A DNA stretch of 6,752 nucleotides from Chloroflexota bacterium (GCA_003695215.1 RFIM01000253.1:1-6752); one strand, 5' to 3'; shown: positions 1-6,334, numbered from the stretch's first letter. Notes: generated by a model not told the origin, from the letters alone. Numbers and translations are program-made.

Positions 1-1
1 C

Positions 2-355
2 AACTGCGGCGCGCCCAATGACGTCAAAGAGCAGTTTTGCGTGCGCTGTGGCTTTTACATCGGCACAGGCGCGCGCCGACCGCCGCCTAAGCCCGCGCCA
101 CTGCCGCCGCCTGCAGGCGTAGTCAGCCTGAACAAGCCCGCGCCGCCGCCACAAGCCGTCAAGTTGAACCGCAACTTGAGCGAGATTGTCTCAGCGCGGC
201 GCGTCGGCGATCCCAATAGCGGCGGTATGGTGCGCGTTGAGACAGCCAAGCCTAAGAGCGATCAAGTGGAAGCCAACGCAGGCAGCACTATCGTGATCGG
301 AATCATGCTTGGCTTGCTGATAGTCATTGTGCTCCTAGTCGTGATCTCGGGCTGA
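2..355 (+). CDS. Zinc-ribbon protein with Pro-rich linker and C-terminal membrane anchor (5' partial)
   Basis: The reading frame is already open at the left edge, so the true start lies outside the window; about 117 residues are visible. They begin NCGAPND and continue to FCVRCGFYIG, which is the second half of a CxxC...CxxCG zinc ribbon whose first cysteine pair is mostly cut off. A basic, Pro/Ala-rich linker follows (visible residues about 22-50), then a charged stretch, and finally one strongly hydrophobic helix (about residues 93-116) that ends at the stop. The layout is a small cytoplasmic zinc-binding head on a flexible linker anchored by its C-terminus. Such zinc-ribbon proteins are common, but their ligands are usually unknown, so no specific function is assigned. 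A methionine-type (GTG) start at 41 would cut through the ribbon and is unlikely. The next gene begins 5 bases after the stop, which suggests cotranscription. Confidence 0.8.
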   Translation, partial: NCGAPNDVKEQFCVRCGFYIGTGARRPPPKPAPLPPPAGVVSLNKPAPPPQAVKLNRNLSEIVSARRVGDPNSGGMVRVETAKPKSDQVEANAGSTIVIGIMLGLLIVIVLLVVISG

Positions 356-360
356 GCTTC

Positions 361-1506
361 ATGCCGCTTGCGTGGCGTTCACCCGCCGTTATCGTGGTCA
401 TCTTGTGCAGCCTGTATTGTGCCTTTGTCGTTTGGCGCGCAGGCGGCGCCATCCAAGAGCTAATCCGACCGCGCGCTGCTGGCAGCGCAGGCTACGATGG
501 TCAATTCACCGCCTGGATCGCGGCCGAGCCGAGCGGCGCTGAACGCCGCATTGGCGCGCTATGCCGCTACCCGACCCTCGGCTATGTCTACCAGCGGACG
601 CTCCATCACCAGCTTGGACGGCTGTTCGATTGCGAACGGCCTGCCTATCGCTATCAGCGCATCTTGAGCGCTGCGATAGCGCGCCTGCTCAGCTTTGGAC
701 GCGCCGAGCTTGTGCCGTACGCTATCTTAGTGACCAATCTGGCCGCGCTCGGACTCGGTACAGCTGCTTTGGCAGAGCTGCTGCGCGCCTTGCGCGTCAA
801 TCGTTGGTATGCGCTGATTTACGGCTTGTTTGGTGGGATTTTCTTTGCCGTGCGCGCTAGCACCACAGAGCCGCTTGCCTACGGCCTGACGCTGATCGCC
901 CTTCTGGCGACGCAGCGCCGTCAATTTGGTTGGAGCGCCGCCTTGTTCGCGCTCGCGGCGCTGGCCAAAGAAGTCACGCTCATCACAGTTGCAGGCACAG
1001 CGCTCGCCTTGTGGCTGAGTCGTGAGCGGCGCGCGGCGCTGCTGATCGGGCTCGGCGCTGTTGTGCCTTTCTTGGCTTGGCAAGCCTTTCTGTGGCACTG
1101 GCTTGGCAGTCTTGGCATCGGCTCAGGCGGCGTCGGCGCCACGCCTTTTGAGATCGTGCCCTATAACGGCATTTGGCGCATTTTCGGCTTCGGCATCACG
1201 CCAACTGCGCTCGCCCTTGCTGCTATTCCAATGCTGATGGGCATGCTGCCTTCGCTATGGGCCTTGTGGCGCAGCGGACGCGACCTGTGGCGTGGCAAGT
1301 GGACGCTCTACAGCCTGATCTTGTTCGCTAATGCTGCGATCATCCCGTTCACGCCGCGCTCGACCTTCGCTGAGCCATTCGGCCTGGCGCGCTTCTTGCC
1401 CGCGCTTGTCTTCAGCACTTTGTTGTACGCCGCGCACTCCCGATTGCGGCGCCCGCTGCGCTACAGCAGCCTGTGGCTGCTCTTCAACCTCTTGTTCCTC
1501 GCCTAG
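361..1506 (+). CDS. Polytopic membrane protein, putative GT-C-type glycosyltransferase
   Basis: This 381-residue protein has roughly eight to ten hydrophobic segments (for example about 8-27, 118-140, 147-165, 168-184, 190-217, 226-245, 282-303, 315-330, 344-358) and a short final one that stops at the C-terminus. After the first helix comes GYDGQFT (Asp46) in a long extracytoplasmic loop that ends in YRYQRIL (about 96-102). Later come TTEPLAYGL (Glu170), LAKEVTLI (Lys203, Glu204) and AEPFGLARFLP (Glu338, Arg344). An acidic residue in the first loop plus an EPLAYG-type motif recalls GT-C enzymes that transfer sugars from polyprenyl-phosphate donors, and resembles a family of bacterial membrane proteins linked to cell-surface glycopolymers. 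That assignment is inferred from motif memory and topology, not from alignment. No clear Shine-Dalgarno precedes the ATG, and translation may be coupled to the gene ending 5 bases upstream. Its stop shares the CTAG palindrome with the convergent gene. Confidence 0.8.
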   Translation: MPLAWRSPAVIVVILCSLYCAFVVWRAGGAIQELIRPRAAGSAGYDGQFTAWIAAEPSGAERRIGALCRYPTLGYVYQRTLHHQLGRLFDCERPAYRYQRILSAAIARLLSFGRAELVPYAILVTNLAALGLGTAALAELLRALRVNRWYALIYGLFGGIFFAVRASTTEPLAYGLTLIALLATQRRQFGWSAALFALAALAKEVTLITVAGTALALWLSRERRAALLIGLGAVVPFLAWQAFLWHWLGSLGIGSGGVGATPFEIVPYNGIWRIFGFGITPTALALAAIPMLMGMLPSLWALWRSGRDLWRGKWTLYSLILFANAAIIPFTPRSTFAEPFGLARFLPALVFSTLLYAAHSRLRRPLRYSSLWLLFNLLFLA

Positions 1507-2819
1507 AAGCCCAGATAGTTGGTAGGATTCTGCGGCACTTCACCGACGCGCACCTCAAAGTGCAAGTGCGGGCCCGAACTGTTGCCCGTGCTGCCGACCG
1601 TGCCAATCGGCGTGCCGCGGCTGACCACCTGACCGCAGCTCACGCTCACGCGGCTCATATGGCCGTAGAGTGTGAGCAGATTGCCATGCGCCAGAACAAC
1701 TGTGTTGCCATAGCCCCAGTTGCTCCAGCCCGCGAAGATGACCGTGCCGCCATCAGCTGCGAAGACGGTTGTGCCCGTTGGCGCAGCCAGATCGATGCCT
1801 GTATGGTAATCGCTGAAGCCGCGCACGACTGTGTATATCGGCGGTAACGGCACCACCAATGCGCCTGTGCCGCCTGTGTTCGGTTGCGCGCCACAGGAAC
1901 CAGGCCCGCCGCCAAACGAGACCGTGCTGCTGCTTCCGCCGCTGCCTTGAATGGTGATGCCTGGATTCCAGTAGACAGGCTTCTTGTCGCTCACACCGCC
2001 CACAACCATGACCGTGATGCCAGGCGGCAAGAGCGTGCTTGGGCTGGCATTGCGCAGCAATGGATTGAACTCGCTATCCACAATGCTGAACGGCGAAACT
2101 TTGTACTTATCAGCAATTGCTTGGATCGTCTCTTCTTGGCGAGTGCGATGCAACACGCCGTCCTCAGGCAAGATGGTCAGCGTATCGCCTGGCAACAGGC
2201 GGTTCACGTAAACGCCATCGTTATTCCAGATGATGGTATCCTGTGAGATGCCAAAACGAGCTGCGATCTTCTCGAGCGTATCGCCTGGCTGAATGCGATA
2301 TTGGATGATCTCGCTGCGTCCGCGTGCAGGCGCAACAGTGAACGGATTCTGAGCGCGGTAGAGCGCGCCTTTAGGCGGCAGGACTTCAGCAGGCCGCATG
2401 AGCAGCTCAGCGACCAGATCAATTGGCACTTCGGCATCGTAGCGGATAGGCTGCTCAGTCGCGGCGGTCAGCGGCTGCTCAGTTGGCGGCAGCTGAGTTG
2501 GCGTTGCAGTCAATGGCGGCAGTGTTGGCAGGCCAGCGCTGAGCGTCGGCGCTGGCTTCGGCGCCGAGTCGCCTGGCAGAAAATACAAGAGCGCTGCAAC
2601 GAGCGTGATCAGCAGCGCCGCGAAGAGCATCAGGGTATTCAGCCGATGCTTTGTGCGCGCCATCGGCTTCTCGGCCTGTGGTCGGCGCAGCAGCGAAGGA
2701 TGCGTTGGCGGCGCAGGCGGCAAAGGTACGCCATGACGCGGCGTGTCGTCGGGATCGAATAGTGGTTCTTCAAATGCCAACGGATCGTCAGGCGATCGCT
2801 GTTCAGTGTTTCCAGACAT
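1503..2819 (-). CDS. Membrane-anchored LysM / M23 family peptidase
   Basis: This 438-residue protein should cut peptidoglycan cross-links or stem peptides outside the membrane. Residues 1-60 are acidic and Pro-rich with no signal peptide and should be cytoplasmic. A single membrane helix lies at about 61-81, followed by a Thr/Pro-rich spacer. A good LysM domain (about 173-217, with IQPGDTLEKIAARFGIS and later LLPGDTLTILP) precedes a more diverged LysM-like repeat (about 219-272). A Gly/Ser-rich linker then leads to a C-terminal M23 (LytM/lysostaphin-type) domain. The zinc ligands HTGID (His339, Asp343) and the second His of PHLHFE (His420) are present, as are the catalytic His387 and His418, so the domain should be active. 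Cys309 and Cys395 could form a disulfide. The ATG at 2819 is chosen over in-frame GTG 2834 and ATG 2831 because GGAGAG sits just upstream of it. Confidence 0.93.
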   Translation of the reverse strand: MSGNTEQRSPDDPLAFEEPLFDPDDTPRHGVPLPPAPPTHPSLLRRPQAEKPMARTKHRLNTLMLFAALLITLVAALLYFLPGDSAPKPAPTLSAGLPTLPPLTATPTQLPPTEQPLTAATEQPIRYDAEVPIDLVAELLMRPAEVLPPKGALYRAQNPFTVAPARGRSEIIQYRIQPGDTLEKIAARFGISQDTIIWNNDGVYVNRLLPGDTLTILPEDGVLHRTRQEETIQAIADKYKVSPFSIVDSEFNPLLRNASPSTLLPPGITVMVVGGVSDKKPVYWNPGITIQGSGGSSSTVSFGGGPGSCGAQPNTGGTGALVVPLPPIYTVVRGFSDYHTGIDLAAPTGTTVFAADGGTVIFAGWSNWGYGNTVVLAHGNLLTLYGHMSRVSVSCGQVVSRGTPIGTVGSTGNSSGPHLHFEVRVGEVPQNPTNYLGF

Positions 2820-2823
2820 CGTG

Positions 2824-2829
2824 CTCTCC
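2824..2829 (-). promoter_or_regulatory. Ribosome binding site deciding the M23 peptidase start
   Basis: On the minus strand GGAGAG lies just ahead of the ATG at 2819, with 6 bases between GGAG and the start. The other in-frame starts (ATG 2831, GTG 2834) have no purine-rich element upstream, and ATG 2831 overlaps this Shine-Dalgarno itself. Confidence 0.65.
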
Positions 2830-2843
2830 ATCACAAGCGCGCA

Positions 2844-2872
2844 ATGCTAACGCAAAAGGCGCGCTCGATCAA
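2844..2872 (-). promoter_or_regulatory. Candidate sigma-70-type promoter of the M23 peptidase gene
   Basis: Read on the minus strand, TTGATC (2872-2867) and TAGCAT (2849-2844) are separated by exactly 17 bases. Each hexamer matches 4 of 6 consensus positions. Transcription would begin near 2837, giving a leader of roughly 18 bases that contains the Shine-Dalgarno for the start at 2819. This is a consensus match only. Confidence 0.35.
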
Positions 2873-2917
2873 CTGAGCATCTGATGAAGGCCTGCGCTCA
2901 GGGCATAGCGCGCTTTT
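2854..2917. repeat. Imperfect two-tier inverted repeat in the divergent intergenic region
   Basis: The outer arms AAAAGGCGCGC (2854-2864) and GCGCGCTTTT (2908-2917) pair over 10 bases with one bulged G. Nested inside them are CTGAGC (2873-2878) and GCTCAG (2896-2901), a perfect 6-base pair of arms around a 17-base loop. The structure covers the candidate -35 of the minus-strand promoter and lies upstream of both divergent genes. It could be an operator pair or a hairpin, or it may be chance in GC-rich sequence. Confidence 0.35.
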
Positions 2918-2949
2918 GAAACATCACGAGCGCTTATCGAAAATGGGCG

Positions 2950-2978
2950 TTGCTTAGTTTCTTAGATGATGATAAGAT
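2950..2978 (+). promoter_or_regulatory. Candidate promoter with extended -10 for the C26 peptidase gene
   Basis: TTGCTT (2950-2955) is followed after 17 bases by TAAGAT (2973-2978), which is preceded by TG plus one base (2970-2972) as in extended -10 promoters. A direct repeat CTTAG-TTT-CTTAG (2953-2965) overlaps the spacer and could bind a regulator. An alternative pair, TTGAAA (2916-2921) with GAAAAT (2939-2944), also has 17-base spacing. The leader to the start at 3059 would be about 75 bases. Confidence 0.3.
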
Positions 2979-3015
2979 GAGCGGTACCTTAGTGCCCTCT
3001 CAAGGCGAGACCAGA

Positions 3016-3066
3016 ATGTCGCTGCGCCTGCATGCGGCAGAGGAAAGGTGCAACCTGCATGAGTAG
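3016..3066 (+). CDS. Possible 16-residue leader ORF overlapping the C26 start
   Basis: ATG at 3016 opens a short frame reading MSLRLHAAEERCNLHE and stopping at TAG 3064-3066. It therefore overlaps the first 8 bases of the C26 gene, which starts at ATG 3059. AAGG (3002-3005) lies 10 bases ahead of its ATG. The stop/start overlap would allow translational coupling. The peptide has no recognised sequence and no run of one amino acid that would suggest classical attenuation. A frame this short can easily occur by chance. Confidence 0.2.
   Translation: MSLRLHAAEERCNLHE
3041..3048 (+). promoter_or_regulatory. Ribosome binding site supporting the C26 start at 3059
   Basis: AGGAAAGG ends 10 bases before ATG 3059. 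The upstream in-frame ATG at 3032 has no purine-rich element in front and would add nine residues (MRQRKGATC) that are not part of the family fold, which begins RPLIGIP. Confidence 0.5.
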
Positions 3067-3814
3067 ACCGCTGATCGGCATCCCAAGTTTCTACGATACG
3101 ACCTCGCCCGAGTCTATGCCGCCGCGCTTTGCGATGAGCCGCCCTTATATCGCTGCGCTAGCCGCCAGCGGCGCTGTGCCTTTGATTATCCCGCTCGGCC
3201 TGGATGATGAGACGCTGCGCGCCTTGTACGAACGCCTGGACGGTCTATTCATGGCAGGTGGCGGCGACCTGAATCCAGAGACCTATGGCTGTGAGCCGCA
3301 TCCGAAGACGAACGGCATTGATGCGCTGCGCGATGAGACAGAATTGCGGCTGCTGCATTGGGCGCTTGACGATCATTTGCCAATCTTGGGCGTATGCCGT
3401 GGCGTGCAGGCGCTGAATGTCGCTGCGGGCGGCACGCTAATCCAAGATATCGCTGATGAGCTGCCACACGCTATCCGCCATCAATATTTCCCTGAGAAAC
3501 AGCGCGATTATGTGGCGCATCCGGTTGAGGTTGAGTCGCGCTCACATTTAGCGCGCATCATCGGGCATAAAGCGCAGGTGAACAGCTTTCACCATCAGGC
3601 GGTTCGCGCTGTGGCGCCGAACTTCCGCGCTGTGGCCTTCGCGCCTGATGGCGTGATCGAGGCAATTGAACATTGCGATCGCGAGTTCGTGATCGGCGTG
3701 CAGTGGCATCCTGAAGGCCTGATCGCCTTCGATGGCGCCATGCGCAACCTGTTCGAGACTTTTGTGCAGCACTCGCGGCGCAAGCACAGCCGCAGCCGCT
3801 CACAGCTGCGCTAG
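3059..3814 (+). CDS. Peptidase C26 / class I glutamine amidotransferase-like hydrolase
   Basis: This 251-residue cytoplasmic enzyme belongs to the family of gamma-glutamyl-GABA hydrolase (PuuD-like), which hydrolyses gamma-glutamyl amide bonds. It opens with RPLIGIPSF, typical of the family. FMAGGGDLNPETYG (about 64-77) forms the oxyanion-side loop. The nucleophile elbow is GVCRGVQALN with Cys113, and VQWHPEG supplies His217 and Glu219, so the Cys-His-Glu triad is complete. NSFHHQAV (about 175-182) is also a family signature. Length is normal apart from a basic C-terminal tail rich in Arg/Lys/Ser (about 239-251). No putrescine-catabolic genes (puuA, puuB, puuC) are seen nearby, so the substrate cannot be set from context and other gamma-glutamyl compounds are possible. 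Its 3' end overlaps the convergent flavoprotein gene by 15 bases. Confidence 0.92.
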   Translation: MSRPLIGIPSFYDTTSPESMPPRFAMSRPYIAALAASGAVPLIIPLGLDDETLRALYERLDGLFMAGGGDLNPETYGCEPHPKTNGIDALRDETELRLLHWALDDHLPILGVCRGVQALNVAAGGTLIQDIADELPHAIRHQYFPEKQRDYVAHPVEVESRSHLARIIGHKAQVNSFHHQAVRAVAPNFRAVAFAPDGVIEAIEHCDREFVIGVQWHPEGLIAFDGAMRNLFETFVQHSRRKHSRSRSQLR

Positions 3815-4969
3815 GGCCAGCTTGCCCAGCATCAACAAGCCGTTGTCATCGCTAGGCGGATGAAATAAGCCTGCCTGTACATCGCGATAGTAGCGCTCGA
3901 GCGGCAAGGCGTGAGTCATGCTGGCGCCGCCAACAGCGCGCATGGCATGATTGACCACTTGAATAGCCGCGTTAGTGACCGCCAACTTGCAAGCGATCAG
4001 CGCGTCGCTCATGCGCGTGCGCGCCTCAGGCTCGGAATCCCAGCGCATGGCTGTGTGATAGAGCATGGCGCGCGCCGTCTTGAGAGCCAGCTCGCCTTCG
4101 CCAAGCCGATGCTGGATGCTCTCCAGCAGGGCGATAGGCTTACCGAGCGCAGTCGGCACGCGCTCATGAGCGTAGCGCAGCGCAGTTTGCTGGGCTGCAG
4201 CGGCCACGCCGAGATAAACGGCTGAGATAATCAGCGTGAACCAAGCGTTTATGTTCGGCTTGCTCGGATCGGCGAGGCTGATTGGCGCACTGCTCAGAAG
4301 CGCCTCGCGCGGCGCACGTGCGCCTTGCAAGTACAGATCATAGCTACCTGTGCCGCGCATGCCGAGTGCGTCCCAAGTTGGCACGATCTGAATTGCCGCT
4401 TGCCTCTCAACGAGGAAGCGCCCTGCCTTTAGCGAGCCATCTTCCGCAGTGAAAGCCGCCGTGACGATGAAATAATCCAGTTCGGGCGCAAGGCTGGCAA
4501 AGGTTTTGTGCCCGTTGATGATCCAGCAATCGCCTTCAAGGCGCGCCATTGTCTTCGGCGCGCCGCCATGGCTTGGGCTACCTAGCTCAGGCTCAGTGGC
4601 ACACGAATTGACCAGCGCGCCGCGCCTGACAATCTCAGCGCACAAGCGCGGGAACATCCCGTTGGCCCATGAGCGGCTCTCAGCAGCTGCGCCAATCGTC
4701 TGGACGTGCATGCCGATCGCTAGCGCGGTGCTGCCATCGCCCATTGCCAGCTGCTCTTGCGCCAAAACCGCTTCGTAAAGCGTGGCGCCCCAGCCGCCAA
4801 ACTCTGCAGGCACGCTCAGCAATGGATAGCCGCTGGTGCGCAGGTCGGCGTAATTCTCATGCGGAAACGTGCCTGCCGCATCGTGTTGCGCAGCCCTTGC
4901 CGCAAATTTCTGGGCTAGATCGACTGCTACTTGCAAAATCTGCTCGCGTGTCGGTCGCGTTATGGTCAT
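3800..4969 (-). CDS. Acyl-CoA dehydrogenase family flavoprotein
   Basis: This protein of about 389 residues has the full three-part acyl-CoA dehydrogenase fold. The helical N-terminal domain (about 5-115) contains VPAEFGGWGA. The beta-barrel domain contains CATEPELGSPSHGG (about 123-136) and WIINGHKTFAS (about 149-159), the usual flavin/substrate-contact motifs. The C-terminal helical domain ends with RAVGGASMTHALPLERYYRDVQAG. FAD binding is therefore likely. Where short- and medium-chain dehydrogenases carry the catalytic base in a YEGT-type motif, this protein has LFHPPSDDNG, so the base is not apparent. It may be a dehydrogenase with a different base, or a related flavoenzyme such as a DszC-like monooxygenase. 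The family is certain but the reaction is not. ATG 4969 is preferred; an in-frame TTG at 4981 would add four residues (MSER). Neither start has a strong Shine-Dalgarno. The gene may be cotranscribed with ccdA, 67 bases upstream. Confidence 0.9.
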   Translation of the reverse strand: MTITRPTREQILQVAVDLAQKFAARAAQHDAAGTFPHENYADLRTSGYPLLSVPAEFGGWGATLYEAVLAQEQLAMGDGSTALAIGMHVQTIGAAAESRSWANGMFPRLCAEIVRRGALVNSCATEPELGSPSHGGAPKTMARLEGDCWIINGHKTFASLAPELDYFIVTAAFTAEDGSLKAGRFLVERQAAIQIVPTWDALGMRGTGSYDLYLQGARAPREALLSSAPISLADPSKPNINAWFTLIISAVYLGVAAAAQQTALRYAHERVPTALGKPIALLESIQHRLGEGELALKTARAMLYHTAMRWDSEPEARTRMSDALIACKLAVTNAAIQVVNHAMRAVGGASMTHALPLERYYRDVQAGLFHPPSDDNGLLMLGKLALAQL

Positions 4970-4995
4970 GCGCTCGCTCAAACTTAAGCGGATGA

Positions 4996-5010
4996 TATGC
5001 TTAGAGCATA
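4996..5010. promoter_or_regulatory. 15-base palindrome upstream of the flavoprotein gene (possible operator)
   Basis: TATGCT-TAG-AGCATA has perfect 6-base arms around a 3-base centre. It lies in the 67-base gap between the ccdA stop and the flavoprotein start, 27 bases ahead of ATG 4969. The size and position suit a dimeric repressor site. As a transcription terminator it would be poor: the stem is AT-containing and short, and no T-run follows on the minus strand. Confidence 0.35.
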
Positions 5011-5036
5011 CCGCTAGAGCGCTAAAATGCCCACCA

Positions 5037-5705
5037 TCAGCTCAGCTCGGGCAGCACGACTGTGATGAAGCCGAAAAGGCCGATCGCGATCAGCAGCGCG
5101 CCCGCAAACCGACCGAGCAGCAGGTGATTCCGAGCCAGCCAGGCAGTCAAGCGCCGCTGAAGCGGCACAGCTAATAGTGGCAGGACGACCAAAGGCCAGC
5201 CGAAGCCTAAGCCGAAGAAGAGCACGTTCATCAGCTCGGTCAGCAAGTCGCTGACGCTGCCAGCGCCCAGCACAAAAGCGCTGACGATGATCGGACCAGC
5301 GCAAGGCAGAGTCATCGGCGCCAGCAGCACGCCGTACAAGTAGGCGCTCAGATATCGATTGCTCAGCACAGGCGATTGCGCGCGCGCCATGCGCACAAAC
5401 GGATTGAAGCCGAGAAACATCGCCGCGCCAAGCAAGATCACTATCAGATAAATGATCGGCAGCAGAAACGGCAATACCGCGCTGAACTCGCTCTTGATCA
5501 CGTACAGCAGCAGCCCGAGTCCGAGCATCAGGCTCAGAATGCCCAGCAAGACCAAAACGCCGAGCCACGCTGTGGCGCGGCTCGGCCCATTTGCGCCTGT
5601 ATTGCCCGCTAGAAACGCGATCAGGGCAGGATATAGCGGCAACATGCAGACATTGGTCAAGATAGCTGCGTTGCCCAAAATGAATTGTTGTAGCAGGCTA
5701 TCCAT
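5037..5705 (-). CDS. ccdA: CcdA-type cytochrome c biogenesis / thiol-disulfide transporter
   Basis: This 222-residue protein has six predicted membrane helices (about 8-33, 44-70, 77-104, 118-145, 155-181, 198-217), the usual size and topology of CcdA, the short relative of the DsbD membrane domain. CcdA takes reducing equivalents from cytoplasmic thioredoxin and passes them to thiol-disulfide proteins outside the membrane. The two redox cysteines are present: Cys20 in NVCMLPLYPAL in helix 1 and Cys135 in LPCAGPII in helix 4. The first site is a variant in that Val, not the usual Pro, precedes the Cys. Start ATG 5705 is preferred to the in-frame GTG at 5744 because GAGAGG lies 7 bases ahead and the GTG would sit inside the upstream gene. 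It follows the TlpA-like gene by 14 bases, and the two almost certainly act as a pair. Confidence 0.9.
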   Translation of the reverse strand: MDSLLQQFILGNAAILTNVCMLPLYPALIAFLAGNTGANGPSRATAWLGVLVLLGILSLMLGLGLLLYVIKSEFSAVLPFLLPIIYLIVILLGAAMFLGFNPFVRMARAQSPVLSNRYLSAYLYGVLLAPMTLPCAGPIIVSAFVLGAGSVSDLLTELMNVLFFGLGFGWPLVVLPLLAVPLQRRLTAWLARNHLLLGRFAGALLIAIGLFGFITVVLPELS

Positions 5706-5712
5706 CAGTGCG

Positions 5713-5718
5713 CCTCTC
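5713..5718 (-). promoter_or_regulatory. Ribosome binding site deciding the ccdA start
   Basis: GAGAGG on the minus strand lies 7 bases before ATG 5705, within the short gap after the TlpA-like gene's TAG stop (5722-5720). It favours 5705 over GTG 5744. Confidence 0.6.
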
Positions 5719-5719
5719 G

Positions 5720-6334
5720 CTATTTGCGTGGCGTAGGCGTCCACGCGACCTCAGCCGTTGGCTCAGCTGTCCCAACTGCTTCCACTTCCACAAACTCTGC
5801 TTCTAGCTCAGCAAGGATTGTCTCGGCCGTCTCAATGCCCGTCTTGATTGCAGTGAACGTGCCATCAGCGCGGATGATAAAAGACGGCGAAGATGGCGGA
5901 TTGGCCACGCTGCGCCCGAATTCAGCCACGAGCGCGCGCAACATCTCTTCGCTCATCACGGCAAAGGTCGATGCGAAGCCGTTGCGCTCGGCGTAAGTTT
6001 TCAAGTCCTCTGGCTTCAAGTTTGTCTCAATGCTCAAGCTCAAGAAGACGAATTGCTCAAGCCGCTCATCTTCGTCCTCCTCCAGCTGCTTGATCAGCTT
6101 GGTCGTCTCGGTCATCTGACGGCGGCAATTGCTGCACCAGGTCGCCATCGGCTCAACTAAGATTGTCTTGCCCAGCAGATCGGCGAGGGTGAAGCGCTCG
6201 CCTGTCATGGCGTCCACCAGCTCGATCTGCATCCAGGCGGGCAGCTCATCCTGTGCACGCGCTAGCGCCGCCAAACCGCCAACAGCCAGAAAGATGGCTA
6301 AAGCGACTGCCCAAAGGCGCGTTCTCTTGAACAT
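5720..6334 (-). CDS. Exported TlpA/thioredoxin-like thiol-disulfide oxidoreductase
   Basis: This 204-residue protein begins with a signal-type sequence: basic KRTR, a hydrophobic core at about 8-24, and a likely ARA|Q cleavage after residue 27. No lipobox Cys is present, so it is secreted or retained by the uncleaved helix. A thioredoxin-like domain follows, with FTLADLLGKTILVEPMATW leading into the active site WCSNC (Cys67, Cys70). The cis-proline loop is probably SSPSFII (Pro150), followed by the usual RADGTF strand. A very acidic stretch (about 84-91) lies after the active-site helix. The C-terminal extension ends in a Thr/Pro-rich tail (about 188-204). It probably receives electrons from the CcdA encoded 14 bases downstream and reduces disulfides in exported proteins; the client is unknown. 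No cytochrome c maturation gene is visible here. The start is supported by AGGAG 9 bases upstream. Confidence 0.9.
   Translation of the reverse strand: MFKRTRLWAVALAIFLAVGGLAALARAQDELPAWMQIELVDAMTGERFTLADLLGKTILVEPMATWCSNCRRQMTETTKLIKQLEEDEDERLEQFVFLSLSIETNLKPEDLKTYAERNGFASTFAVMSEEMLRALVAEFGRSVANPPSSPSFIIRADGTFTAIKTGIETAETILAELEAEFVEVEAVGTAEPTAEVAWTPTPRK

Noticed and set aside
727..1142. Minus-strand open frames within the GT-C-like gene
   Set aside because: They are antisense shadows with no domain; the plus frame encodes a coherent membrane protein.
1473..2762. Several plus-strand open frames of about 75-150 codons opposite the M23 gene
   Set aside because: They are rich in Ala/Arg, have no recognisable domain and lie wholly antisense to, or mostly over, a gene with intact LysM and M23 motifs.
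2792..3682. Two copies of the octamer GCGATCGC (2792-2799 and 3675-3682), recalling the cyanobacterial HIP1 repeat
   Set aside because: Two copies in under 7 kb are too few to claim enrichment, and the protein content does not suggest a cyanobacterium.
3911..4995. Plus-strand open frames opposite the acyl-CoA dehydrogenase gene
   Set aside because: GC-rich codon use leaves the opposite strand short of stops; the translations carry no motif or signal.
5014..5568. A 184-codon open frame on the minus strand in another phase across ccdA
   Set aside because: It is an Arg/Ala-rich, low-complexity translation of the ccdA region. The ccdA frame has clear helices, redox cysteines and a ribosome binding site.
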